Positions 1-7,911 of a stretch of 19,655 nt of DNA are shown piece after piece. Position 1 is the stretch's first letter, and each line of letters opens with the position of its first letter. Source of the DNA: Legionellaceae bacterium UBA2794. Its GTDB lineage: Bacteria > Pseudomonadota > Gammaproteobacteria > Legionellales > Legionellaceae. A model generated the notes under the pieces. It had not been told where the DNA came from. It searched no databases and saw only the letters and a program-made list of their open reading frames with translations. The DNA lies in the NCBI GenBank assembly GCA_002352055.1, contig DEHS01000080.1:95501-115155 (forward strand), given 5' to 3'. Position numbers and translations under genes: made by a program.

Positions 1-22
1 TCGATTCCCGCCGCCTCCACCA
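1..22 (+). ncRNA. ssrA: 3' end of tmRNA (partial), also attachment-site copy 1
   Basis: Only the last 22 bases are visible: the 3' half of a T-arm (TCGATTCC), the acceptor strand and an encoded CCA (GCCTCCACCA). From memory this agrees with the tmRNA 3' end of Legionella and Pseudomonas-type gammaproteobacteria. ssrA is a classic insertion site for P4-type integrases, and one begins 149 bases downstream. The rest of the gene would lie before the window. It could instead be an isolated att copy, or a tRNA with a similar acceptor stem, since nothing 5' of the T-loop can be seen. Confidence 0.55.
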
Positions 23-135
23 TAACTTAATCTTAGATGTTCCTGAAAGTCCTTTTAACCCTTGTAAATACTAGGTTTTACGAGGTTAGGCTTCCTAGCT
101 GATCCCGACAATTCCCTTGATGTCCTGCTATTTTT

Positions 136-168
136 GTTGGTACTATCGTTGGTATTACCGATACCAAC
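136..168 (+). repeat. TTGGTA direct and inverted repeats before the integrase start
   Basis: GTTGGTA occurs at 136-142 and again at 148-154, 12 bp apart. The second copy opens a perfect inverted repeat, GTTGGTAT (148-155), 5-bp loop, ATACCAAC (161-168), ending two bases before the integrase ATG at 171. Similar motifs occur at the other end of the island (13376-13382 and 13442-13448). They could be integrase arm-type binding sites or an autoregulatory operator; the sequence alone does not decide. Confidence 0.4.
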
Positions 169-170
169 AA

Positions 171-857
171 ATGACCTTAACAGTAGCAGAAGTAAAACAA
201 AAACGAGACCTTGAAAAGCCATTAAAGCTTTCAGATGGGCATGGCTTATTTTTATTAGTAAACCCGGATAACAAGAAATACTGGCGGCTTGCTTATCGCT
301 TTAATGGGAAACAAAAGACGTTGGCACTTGGTGTTTACCCAGATGTAAGTCTAGCTGATGCGCGTGAGGCTCGCGATGACGCGCGCAAGCTATTAGCAAA
401 GGACATTGATCCGAGTGAGAATCGTAAAGCCACAAAAACAGCCAAAACAGGGCAAAATATTAATAGCTTTGAAGTAGTGGCGCGTGAATGGTTTATTAAT
501 CAATCCGCAGTCTGGGTTCCTACCCTCGGCAACAGGATTATTCGTCGTCTTGAACGTGATATTTTTCCTTGGTTAGGAGCAAGTCCTATTTCATCTATTA
601 CTGCCCAGCAATTATTAATCGCAGCGCGACGCATTGAAGAGCGTGGTGCTATCGAAACAGCTCGCAGAGCATTATTAAATTGTAGTCAAGTATTTAGGTA
701 CGCCATTGCCACAGGAAGGGCTGAACGCGATCCAGTGCCCGATCTGAAAGGTGCGTTACAACCAGTTAAAACCACTCATTTTGCAACGATGACAGATCCC
801 AAATCCATTGGTGAGGTACTAAGAGCAATTGATGTTCACCTGTTAGTGACTATTTAA
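171..857 (+). pseudogene. P4-type tyrosine integrase, truncated (no catalytic domain)
   Basis: The protein resembles the N-terminal part of P4-family prophage and island integrases. An arm-type DNA-binding domain (DUF4102) covers about residues 1-90 from the ATG at 171, with the typical LSDGHGLFLLV and LALGVYPDVSLADAR stretches. A SAM-like core-binding domain follows (about 100-205, around INQSAVWVPTLGNRIIRRLERD). Family members are about 400 residues; this one stops after 228. Similarity ends at IGEVLRAID, near base 830, just before the catalytic domain with its Arg, HxxR and Tyr residues. The start at 171 is preferred over 117 because family proteins begin close to the MTLT-type sequence and 117-170 encodes low-complexity residues. 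The broken end abuts a fragment of an unrelated gene in another frame, which points to a deletion. Inactivity is inferred from the missing domain. Confidence 0.85.
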
Positions 858-1162
858 AAATATATTCTTCTCATATTGCTGCTGTTGATGATTTTCTTGC
901 GGTAAGAGATCCTGGGTTAAAGCAAGAAATTGCAGAAGAAATTAGTCGTCTTTACAGTGAAAGCAAATTAGCTATTCCAGACAGCGAAAGTGAAGCACCT
1001 AATATGCGTTATGTTTGGATGGTAGATCAATTAATCCCTAAAACAATGAAAAATAATGTGCATAGCATGAAAGCTTACCGCGAAGCATCCCAAGTCATTT
1101 TAACTAAATATTTTGAAACATGTGACGCTTATGAAAATCCAAACAGCTCTTCTACCACATAA
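833..1162 (+). pseudogene. C-terminal fragment of first component of an ABC-three-component system
   Basis: An open frame with no upstream start runs from just after a TGA (830-832) to a TAA at 1160-1162. It encodes about 109 residues, including IAAVDDFLAVRDPGLKQEIAEEISRL-type helical sequence (split here only for description) and RYVWMVDQLIP further on. This resembles the C-terminal domain of the variable first protein of ABC-3C systems, which precedes a small middle component and a DUF2326 ATPase, exactly what follows here. The frame begins where integrase homology ends, so the 5' part was probably lost in the deletion that truncated the integrase. The end overlaps the next gene by about 30 bases. 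The family assignment rests mainly on context and on recall of the VDQLIP-type tail. Confidence 0.55.
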
Positions 1163-1388
1163 ACATATTAAATTTAGCGATTCAATTATTGCTTTAGCTG
1201 GTTTTGCAAGAACGCTGCTTAACGAACCTAAGAGTATTGATGAATTGTGGGTTGATATTACGAGAAATACTAATCAATGGGTTACAAAGGTAACGTTTAC
1301 TCATCTTGTCTTAGCGATTGATGTATTATTTGCAATAAAACAAATTGAATCTCTTTCTAACGGAAGATTGAGAAGGATAGTAAAATGA
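1131..1388 (+). CDS. ABC-three-component system middle component
   Basis: This 85-residue protein (from ATG 1131) begins MKIQTALLPHKHIKFSDSI and contains PKSIDELWVDI. The pattern 'LLP.KHI.fs.S...L......L..PktidELW' is what I recall for the small middle components of ABC-3C systems. The gene overlaps the fragment upstream and shares ATGA with the start of the ATPase frame (1385-1388), which indicates translational coupling in one operon. A TTG at 1113 would add six residues, but ATG 1131 fits the family start better; no clear ribosome binding site precedes either. It is intact, though its upstream partner is truncated and its downstream partner frameshifted, so it is probably non-functional in context. 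Function in the cell is unknown beyond the proposed defence role of such systems. Confidence 0.65.
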   Translation: MKIQTALLPHKHIKFSDSIIALAGFARTLLNEPKSIDELWVDITRNTNQWVTKVTFTHLVLAIDVLFAIKQIESLSNGRLRRIVK

Positions 1389-3090
1389 AACTTATTGAAT
1401 TATCTTGTGATCATTCCTATTTAAAACAATAAAATTTAATTCCGAAGGACTTACTCTAATCATTGGTGACGGGTCACATAGTAAATCAGAGCAAGGAAGT
1501 AGTAATGGAGTAGGTAAAACATTATCACTTGGCTTGATCCATCATTGTTTGGGAGCTAATGCGAATCCCAAGCTTGTTTCTGCTGTACCAGACTGGATGT
1601 TTCGATTGGTTTTCTCTTTAGGAAATAATATACATGAAATTGAAAGATCTGGTGATGGCAAAGAGATATTTTTGGATAGAAAAAAACTTAACGTTACGAG
1701 ACTACGAGAATGGCTTAATGAGAGTGGAGCTTTTAATTTTATAGAAAAAATTGAGCAATTAACCTTTAGAGCATTATTCACGAGATTTGCGAGATATGAT
1801 AGAGAAGACTGTACTAATCCAATTCGAACTAATAAAGAAACCGATTATGTTGGCTTGTTAAGATCTATGTATCTCCTTGGAGCGGATTGTTCTTTAGTGA
1901 TTAACAAACATAAATTTAAAAAAAACAAGGATGAAATTAAACAATCCGAAAATAATTGGAAAAATGGCAGTATTCTAAAAGAAATGTTTCGAGCAGGGGC
2001 AAAACCAAAATTAAGAGTTGAATGGCTTGATCGGGAAATTTCTCGGATTAAGCTGGAATTGGAAAAATTCCAGGTGGCTGAAAATTATAACCAAATTCAA
2101 TTATTAACAGAAGGATTGACTACTCAATTACGGGAAATTGAACAGCAGATTTTTGTTATTAAATTCCAGTTAGCAGGTATCGAAAAATTACTGTCTGAAC
2201 AACCATATATTACGAAAAATGATTTATTAGCGTTATACGATGGGTTACAAGCAACTTTTAAACCAGAAGCATTGGCTCATTTTGAAGCGGTAGAGAAATT
2301 TCATAATAGTTTATCAATAAATCGTAAACTTCGATTAGAGAATGATCGCCTGAAACTATTATCAAAGTTAAATAAGCTTGAAACAACTAGAAAAGATACC
2401 GGTATTAAACGAGACAAGCATTTATATTTACTCCGAACTAAAAAAGCACTTGATGAGTATGTGACGGTTGTAAAAAAACTTGCTGAGCTTGAGGAAGAGC
2501 GCTCTAGGTTAAATGAGTTCCTTAGTTATTCGGAGCATTTACAGCAGAAGGCTCAAGAACTCCGTGAAAAAAGTATTCAAGAAGATCGGGAAGCCAGTGA
2601 ATATCTTAAAGAAAAGCCATTGAGTTTTGTCGATAAAAAATACACAGAAATGGCGGAGTTATTATACCCATCTCACCCAGCAGGAATTATTTTGGAAAAT
2701 AATACTGGGGATAATCAACTTCGGTACAATTTAACTGTGCAAATTGAAGGAGATGACTCAGATGGTATAAATGCGGCTCGAATAATTTGCTTTGATTGGA
2801 TTCTATTAATGTATGGGTTTAATCATTCTATGCGTTTTTTATGGCATGATAATCGATTTTTTGCTGATATCGATCCTAAACAACGAGCTGAATTATTTGT
2901 ATTCTTATATGAGTCTCTTAAAGGAATGGGTATACAATATATAGCGACGTTAAATACAGAAAACTATGAAGCAATGAAGCAATTTTTATCGGAAGAAATG
3001 CAGGAAAAATTAAGTAAAACAATTGTGTTGACTCTTAAAGGTGATAAACCTGAAAATAAATTATTAGGAATCCAGTTTGGCAGTCAATAA
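1385..3090 (+). pseudogene. DUF2326 SMC-like ATPase of ABC-three-component system, frame broken near 1420
   Basis: Reading starts at ATG 1385 (MKLIELSCDHSYLKQ) and meets TAA at 1430. A shift to the -1 frame near 1420 continues as KTIKFNSEGLTLIIGDG, then a Walker A motif, SSNGVGKT (about 1498-1521), and runs open to 3090. The rest has a long coiled coil (roughly 2040-2600) and a C-terminal ATPase half with the DUF2326 hallmark DGINAARIICFDW (about 2761-2799) and FLWHDNRFFADIDPKQ (about 2839-2883). The layout is that of SMC/Rad50-type ATPases in ABC-3C systems. The break sits at T TTA AAA (1420-1426), which fits the X XXY YYZ pattern of -1 slippery sites, so programmed recoding is possible. Because the first gene of the operon is truncated, a simple one-base loss is the likelier explanation. 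Confidence 0.75.
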
Positions 3091-3250
3091 GTTTTAGTTT
3101 CTGCAGGAATAGGGTTGACGTGGTTAAGCCCTTGTTTATTGGGATTTGAATAGTTTTAGAAATATTATTTAAATATCAATCCATAGTATTTTAGTAGATT
3201 GAAACTTGATAAAATGATGGGCAACTGCGAGTTAAAATAAAAGGAACAAG

Positions 3251-4204
3251 ATGGCTACAGGAGCTATTGCGCTTTGGATGTATCGCAATGAAGGCGGTGA
3301 TAAAATTCAAAATGCGCTAAAATTAAAATTAGAGAGTAGAGGCCACAAAGTTATTAATGATTTTGATATGCGCGACTGTTATTATCTTAATGGAAACATC
3401 TACACTAAATGCCAACAAAATCTATCTGAAATAGATCTTTTATATCATATGAATGCAGATGAGCAATCTGCACATCAGAACGAAATTTTGCGTGCGTTAG
3501 ATTTATCTTCTGTGACTGTGATTAATAGCTGGAATGCATTTGCAAACGCAAAAGATAAGTTCGTGACTAATTTATTGTTAAGAAAAAATGGAATAAATGT
3601 TCCACCTGCCGCACTTATTCCTATTCATATGATTTCATCTGTAATAGAGCAGCTCTTTTATGAATGGAAGGCGGTTGTTTTTAAACCTAGGGCTAACCAT
3701 GGTGGTAAAGGCATTATAAAATTTAATGAGGCATCTGATCTAATTGATTTTTCGCAAGCACTAGGCCCGTACGTAAGTAATTATTACCTTGAAAAATATA
3801 TTGATTTTTCTGAGCATGATTATAGAGTGGAGGTTTTTAAAGGAGAAGTTGTGGGTGGCTATTGCAGAACAAAAACTCACAGCTTTAAAACCAATGTTGC
3901 ATGCGGTGGATTAATGACTCCCATCTCTCCTCCCTTGGAGTGTAACAAATTGGCCCTAAACGCAGCAGAAATTCTTGGCACTGATACAACAATAATAGAT
4001 ATGGTTAGATCCAATGAAGATGATCAGCTGTATATATTAGAGATGGGTGAGATTATGGGGATTTTTGTTGAGGCAGGTATGCGCTCAGGTGAAAAATCAA
4101 CCGTTACAGAAATCCATCCTGTATTTGCAAATGACGATTTAAAATTGGATATGCTAGCCGAGTACTTGGATAATATAATAAAAAGCAAATATCTTAATTA
4201 TTAA
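3251..4204 (+). CDS. RimK-like ATP-grasp ligase
   Basis: This 317-residue protein matches the RimK-type ATP-grasp fold. The first 90 residues form a Rossmann-like pre-domain (ALWMYRNEGGDKIQNALK). A central ATP-binding part has VVFKPRANHGGKGI (142-155) and YLEKYIDFSEHDYRVEVF (179-196). The C-terminal part has the metal/phosphate region TNVACGG (214-220) and GTDTTIIDMVRSNEDD with LEMGEI further on (243-268), corresponding to the VD.LRS...EVN region of RimK. Such enzymes activate a carboxylate as acyl-phosphate and join it to an amine or thiol. AAAGGAAC lies a few bases before the ATG. It is 22 bp from a second ATP-grasp gene on the same strand and opposes the minus-strand operon, so it likely forms amide bonds in the same pathway. 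Acceptor and donor cannot be read from sequence. Carboxylate-amine ligase function: high confidence; substrate: unknown. Confidence 0.8.
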   Translation: MATGAIALWMYRNEGGDKIQNALKLKLESRGHKVINDFDMRDCYYLNGNIYTKCQQNLSEIDLLYHMNADEQSAHQNEILRALDLSSVTVINSWNAFANAKDKFVTNLLLRKNGINVPPAALIPIHMISSVIEQLFYEWKAVVFKPRANHGGKGIIKFNEASDLIDFSQALGPYVSNYYLEKYIDFSEHDYRVEVFKGEVVGGYCRTKTHSFKTNVACGGLMTPISPPLECNKLALNAAEILGTDTTIIDMVRSNEDDQLYILEMGEIMGIFVEAGMRSGEKSTVTEIHPVFANDDLKLDMLAEYLDNIIKSKYLNY

Positions 4205-4226
4205 CTCCACACGTAGGAATTGCGGT

Positions 4227-5474
4227 ATGTTAAATTGTGTTATAGTTGATGCCTACGGGCCTGGTATGTTTTTTTTGCCTTTGTTTAATGAAAAAAAATT
4301 AAATGTTATACATATACAAAGCTCAAAGGATATCCCTCCTCCATTTCTTCCAGCTATAGAAAAGGCTAGTTTTATTGAAAGAATAGTCTATAAAAATGAT
4401 ATTGATGCTGTAGTTAACTCGTTAAAAAAATATGCTCCTATTGCATTTATTATTCCCGGATTTGAAACTGGTGTCCAACTTGCTGATACCCTTTCTGAAA
4501 TACTTGAGCTAAAAACTAATGGTACGGCATTGAGTTCAGCAAGGCGAAATAAATATGAGATGATGGAAGCTCTCCGATCGAACAATATACCAGCAGTGAA
4601 TTATTTCAAAACTGCTGAATTAAACAAAGGCATTGAATGGGTTAACAGTGAAGCAAATTATCCTGTAGTTTTAAAACCAGTTGATAGTGCAAGCTCCGAA
4701 GACGTTTATATTTCTAATAATGAAGAAGAGTTGAAGCAAGCTTTCAATAAAATTTTAAATAAAACCAATATAATGGGTTTGGAAAATACTGTTGTTTTAT
4801 TGCAATCCTATCTTGAAGGAACGGAATATGTCGTAAACTCGGTTAGCTGCAATGGCATGCATTATGTAACAGATATATGGGTTTGTAAGAAACGTATCGT
4901 TAATAATCGTGTTATTTATGATAAAGAGGAATTAATTCCTGCCGAGGGTGTAATACAAGAAGTTTTATCCTTGTATATTTTTAAGGTATTAGACGCGCTT
5001 AAAATAAAATATGGTCCGGCTCATTCTGAGGTTATCCTAACAAAAAATGGCCCGATCCTTCTTGAAACAGGTGCAAGGGTTGGGGGGGCGGTACATCCAG
5101 ATATTCATAAAGATTGTTTTGGACATAGTCAAATTGAACTAACTCTTGATGCTTATTTAAATGAACAGAACTTTCGCGAGAAAACTCACTTACCTTATAT
5201 TATAAGTAAATACATATATGTTGTAATGGTTATTTCAGAACAGGAAGGAGTAATCAAAGAAATTTCTTTAATAAATAAATTACAAAATCTATCCACGGTA
5301 TATTTCACCCGATTCAAGAAAAAAATAGGTGACAAATTACAAAAAACGATAGATCTTAGTTCATCACCGGCTACCATATATTTAGTTTGTGAAAATAAAG
5401 ACACTTTAGAGAATGAATATCAAGCTTTATTAACTTTATGCAAAAATGGATTTAGTCTTGAACTAACTCAATAA
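4227..5474 (+). CDS. BacD-like ATP-grasp amino acid ligase
   Basis: This 415-residue protein is a second, different ATP-grasp enzyme, of the longer type that includes the L-amino acid ligase BacD. Residues 1-95 are the N-terminal domain (IIPGFETGVQLAD, 75-87). The linker ARRNKYEMMEALRSNNIPAVNY (105-126) is where family members contact ATP. The lid follows with YPVVLKPVDSASSEDVYI (145-162) and LEGTEYVVNSV (196-206). The catalytic and metal site is GPAHSEVILT (263-272) with LLETGARVGG (278-287), whose Glu residues normally bind magnesium. A C-terminal domain follows. These enzymes usually make dipeptides or other amide conjugates. TAGGAAT lies upstream of ATG 4227. The last 12 bases overlap convergently with the end of the PLP enzyme gene on the other strand. 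Together with the preceding gene it gives the cluster two separate ligation steps. Substrates are unknown. Confidence 0.8.
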   Translation: MLNCVIVDAYGPGMFFLPLFNEKKLNVIHIQSSKDIPPPFLPAIEKASFIERIVYKNDIDAVVNSLKKYAPIAFIIPGFETGVQLADTLSEILELKTNGTALSSARRNKYEMMEALRSNNIPAVNYFKTAELNKGIEWVNSEANYPVVLKPVDSASSEDVYISNNEEELKQAFNKILNKTNIMGLENTVVLLQSYLEGTEYVVNSVSCNGMHYVTDIWVCKKRIVNNRVIYDKEELIPAEGVIQEVLSLYIFKVLDALKIKYGPAHSEVILTKNGPILLETGARVGGAVHPDIHKDCFGHSQIELTLDAYLNEQNFREKTHLPYIISKYIYVVMVISEQEGVIKEISLINKLQNLSTVYFTRFKKKIGDKLQKTIDLSSSPATIYLVCENKDTLENEYQALLTLCKNGFSLELTQ

Positions 5475-6662
5475 AATTCTCATATCATAAAGGGCATTAA
5501 TCAACGCATCTATTTCGTTAAAAGTGTTATATAAGTATAAGGATACTCTAATAGAGCCATCTAAACCGTTTGCCACATATAATGGTTGAGCACATTGGTA
5601 TCCTTCTCTCAGGGCTATTCCATGTACATCAGATAAGACGTTTGCAATATACTCAATCCTTAGTTTAGGATTATTAGGTCTAAAAGAAAATATGGGTGCG
5701 TGATCTTCTGCAAATGCAAATGGGAAAGTCACTAGCCCAGTAGACTCCAGCTGAGTCTTACAATAAGATTCTAACATATCTAAGTGATTACAAATATTGT
5801 CAATTCCTATGGTGTTAATATAATCAATTGCAGAGTTAAACCCTAGAATTCCCTCTATATTTAATGTTCCAGCCTCGTATTTTGATGGTACAGGTAAATA
5901 AGAAATATTATCTAATAAGACTTTATTGGCCATTCCTCCTCCACAACGGCTAGGATGTACTTTTTCTAATAATTCACTTTTGCCATAAAGCACACCGACA
6001 CCACTAGGACCTAGCATTTTATGTGCAGAAAAGGCCATGAAATCACAATCGAGGTTAAATACGTCTACAGGGATATGGCCGACGGCTTGAGCCGCATCAA
6101 CCATACACAGAATGCCTTTCTCTCTTGCAATAGCTATGGCCTCTTTTATCGGTTGAACATTTCCTGTCACATTAGAAAGATAGGTAAGGGAAAGTAATTT
6201 TGTTTTATTTGTTATTTGATCACGTAGATGTTCTAAATCGATCAATCCATTTTGATCTGTTTTTATTATTTTTAGCTGAGCACGAGCTTGCCAGGGTAAA
6301 AAATTAGAATGATGTTCCAAAACAGATAAAATCACTTCATCATTTTTGTTAAGCTCTAAGCCAGATGCCACTAAATTTATAGAATCAGTACAATTATATG
6401 TAAATACAATCTCATTTTTTTTAGCATTAATAAACGAAGCTATTTTTTCTCTTGTTTGTTCAAATAAGAAAAAAACTTCTTCTGATAGGAAATGACTGGA
6501 TCTCGATATATTAGTTGTATAAGTAGTATAAAATTTGTTAACAGCATCAATCACTATTTGGGGTTTTAGCGTAGTCGACGCATTATCCATATATATGAAT
6601 TTTTTATCTTCCTCTGTATTGTTAAGCATGGGAAAATCTTTTCGCCATAATTGATAGTTCAT
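5463..6662 (-). CDS. SufS-type cysteine desulfurase / class V PLP aminotransferase
   Basis: This 399-residue protein aligns over its whole length with group II (SufS/CsdA) cysteine desulfurases. It has YMDNASTTLKP (24-34), the stacking His in LEHHSN (115-120), VDAAQAVGH with the PLP-ring Asp (188-196), SAHKMLGPSG with the Schiff-base Lys215, YEAGTLN (262-268), and the active-site Cys357 in GYQCAQPL, the SufS-type position. Family enzymes take sulfur from cysteine as a persulfide and pass it on. No SufE, SufBCD or isc gene is nearby, so a dedicated role in supplying sulfur to the cluster product is more likely than Fe-S assembly; some relatives instead perform C-S lyase, selenocysteine lyase or epimerase chemistry. 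It is last in the minus-strand operon, 24 bp after the adenylating enzyme, and has a good GGGAGT ribosome binding site. Confidence 0.85.
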   Translation of the reverse strand: MNYQLWRKDFPMLNNTEEDKKFIYMDNASTTLKPQIVIDAVNKFYTTYTTNISRSSHFLSEEVFFLFEQTREKIASFINAKKNEIVFTYNCTDSINLVASGLELNKNDEVILSVLEHHSNFLPWQARAQLKIIKTDQNGLIDLEHLRDQITNKTKLLSLTYLSNVTGNVQPIKEAIAIAREKGILCMVDAAQAVGHIPVDVFNLDCDFMAFSAHKMLGPSGVGVLYGKSELLEKVHPSRCGGGMANKVLLDNISYLPVPSKYEAGTLNIEGILGFNSAIDYINTIGIDNICNHLDMLESYCKTQLESTGLVTFPFAFAEDHAPIFSFRPNNPKLRIEYIANVLSDVHGIALREGYQCAQPLYVANGLDGSIRVSLYLYNTFNEIDALINALYDMRILLS

Positions 6663-6686
6663 GTATTTTTACTCCCTACCTCTTTA

Positions 6687-7907
6687 TTATACTTGCTTTA
6701 ATAGTGAAAATTTCCCTGAAGATTCGGGGGAGATAGAGCGTTCTAATTTAAATTGAATTTTCAATTGGCTACCAAAAAAATCAAATAACTTTGAAGTAAT
6801 CTGATCTTTGTTTTCCTCAGATAAAACCGCATTATTAATTGTTAAATACCGGAACAAAATATCATTTTTATTCCTGACTTCTATTTGATAAATCAGTAAA
6901 TTATTTTCAAGCTTGCCTAGAGAGTAATCTATTTCTCCTGGTGTAACGGGGGTGCCTCTCTCATTAAAGACAATATCTTTTTCACGACCACAGAAAAATT
7001 CAATTTGAGTATCGTCATTAAAATTTTTCCAATTGGTATTAGAATTAATTTTGACTATGTCACCAACTCGAAAACGCAAGAAAGGCATATATTCATTTTT
7101 TATAGAGCTTATTATAAGATAATATAAACCTCTCTCTTGTGAGAGGGGCAAAAACTCTACTTTCGATAGTTCTGGGCATCGTATAATTTTCTCGTTGTGT
7201 TCGAAATATATATATCCTAGCTCAGTCGTGCCATAAAAATTACCTATTGCACAATTCATGCGGCTCTCTATGAAACGGCGAGTGAACCGAGGAACCATTT
7301 CATAACTCAAAGATATAAATTTTGGAGTATGTAGTGTTGTTAAAATATTATACTCTTCGAGCATTTTTAAAAACAACCCCAAGTAAATCGGATCTGCATC
7401 GAGATATTCTGGTTTAAATTTATTTAATTCTAAGAGCATTCTTTCAATATCAGTTTTTGTCCAGTTATTGGGATCTTTACTTAGATTCAAATACAAAGTA
7501 TTAGATATAATTCGGTCTTCATAGCTAGGGAAATCAAGATAACAAGATGCGTTTGAACAAATAGCCGTTGTCAAAATTGCTTTTTTACTTCTTCCGACAT
7601 TGAAATTTTTTAAGGATGGTGAATGTTTGTATGTTCTTTTGTACTCTTCTATCCACCACGATTTTTTTCTAATTATTTGAATGCGATTACCAGATGTTCC
7701 TGATGTTGTAGTTGTTTCAATAGAATCTTTATCAATGGCAGTTTTTAGATTGTTAGTCATCCAGTTATTTGGAAAGCCATCAACAATATGATTTCTTTCT
7801 AAAATAGGGTACTGATCTAACTTATCATTTAAATTAAAATTGATAAGCTGCTCACCATACAGGTCTTTGTATAAGGGTATCTCTTTAATTAAATTAAATG
7901 TATCCAT
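6687..7907 (-). CDS. PaaK/LuxE-like adenylate-forming enzyme
   Basis: This 406-residue protein belongs to the ANL superfamily in the phenylacetate-CoA ligase/acyl-protein synthetase branch. Motifs in order are the P-loop TTTTSGTSGNR (65-75), FYGTTELGY (224-232), FLRFRVGD (276-283), FFCGREKD (304-311), GTPVTPGEID (318-327) and, near the C-terminus, SSGKFSLL (396-403) with the usual catalytic Lys399. It should activate a carboxylate as acyl-AMP and transfer it to CoA, a thiol, an amine or a reductase partner. Its length equals PaaK/LuxE proteins, and no carrier-protein gene is present in the window. It lies 4 bp after the amidotransferase-like gene and 24 bp before the PLP enzyme, clearly in one operon. 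An aromatic or amino acid carboxylate as substrate is an inference from the hydroxylase in the same operon. Confidence 0.75.
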   Translation of the reverse strand: MDTFNLIKEIPLYKDLYGEQLINFNLNDKLDQYPILERNHIVDGFPNNWMTNNLKTAIDKDSIETTTTSGTSGNRIQIIRKKSWWIEEYKRTYKHSPSLKNFNVGRSKKAILTTAICSNASCYLDFPSYEDRIISNTLYLNLSKDPNNWTKTDIERMLLELNKFKPEYLDADPIYLGLFLKMLEEYNILTTLHTPKFISLSYEMVPRFTRRFIESRMNCAIGNFYGTTELGYIYFEHNEKIIRCPELSKVEFLPLSQERGLYYLIISSIKNEYMPFLRFRVGDIVKINSNTNWKNFNDDTQIEFFCGREKDIVFNERGTPVTPGEIDYSLGKLENNLLIYQIEVRNKNDILFRYLTINNAVLSEENKDQITSKLFDFFGSQLKIQFKLERSISPESSGKFSLLKQV

Positions 7908-7911
7908 AATA

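Noticed and set aside
117..170. Upstream extension of the integrase (18 residues rich in Y, W and C)
   Set aside because: It overlaps the TTGGTA repeats, has a composition unlike a protein N-terminus, and the family start fits ATG 171.
3214..3240. Eight-codon ORF (MMGNCELK) before the first ATP-grasp gene
   Set aside because: There is no ribosome binding site, it does not overlap the next gene, and such a short ORF is expected by chance.
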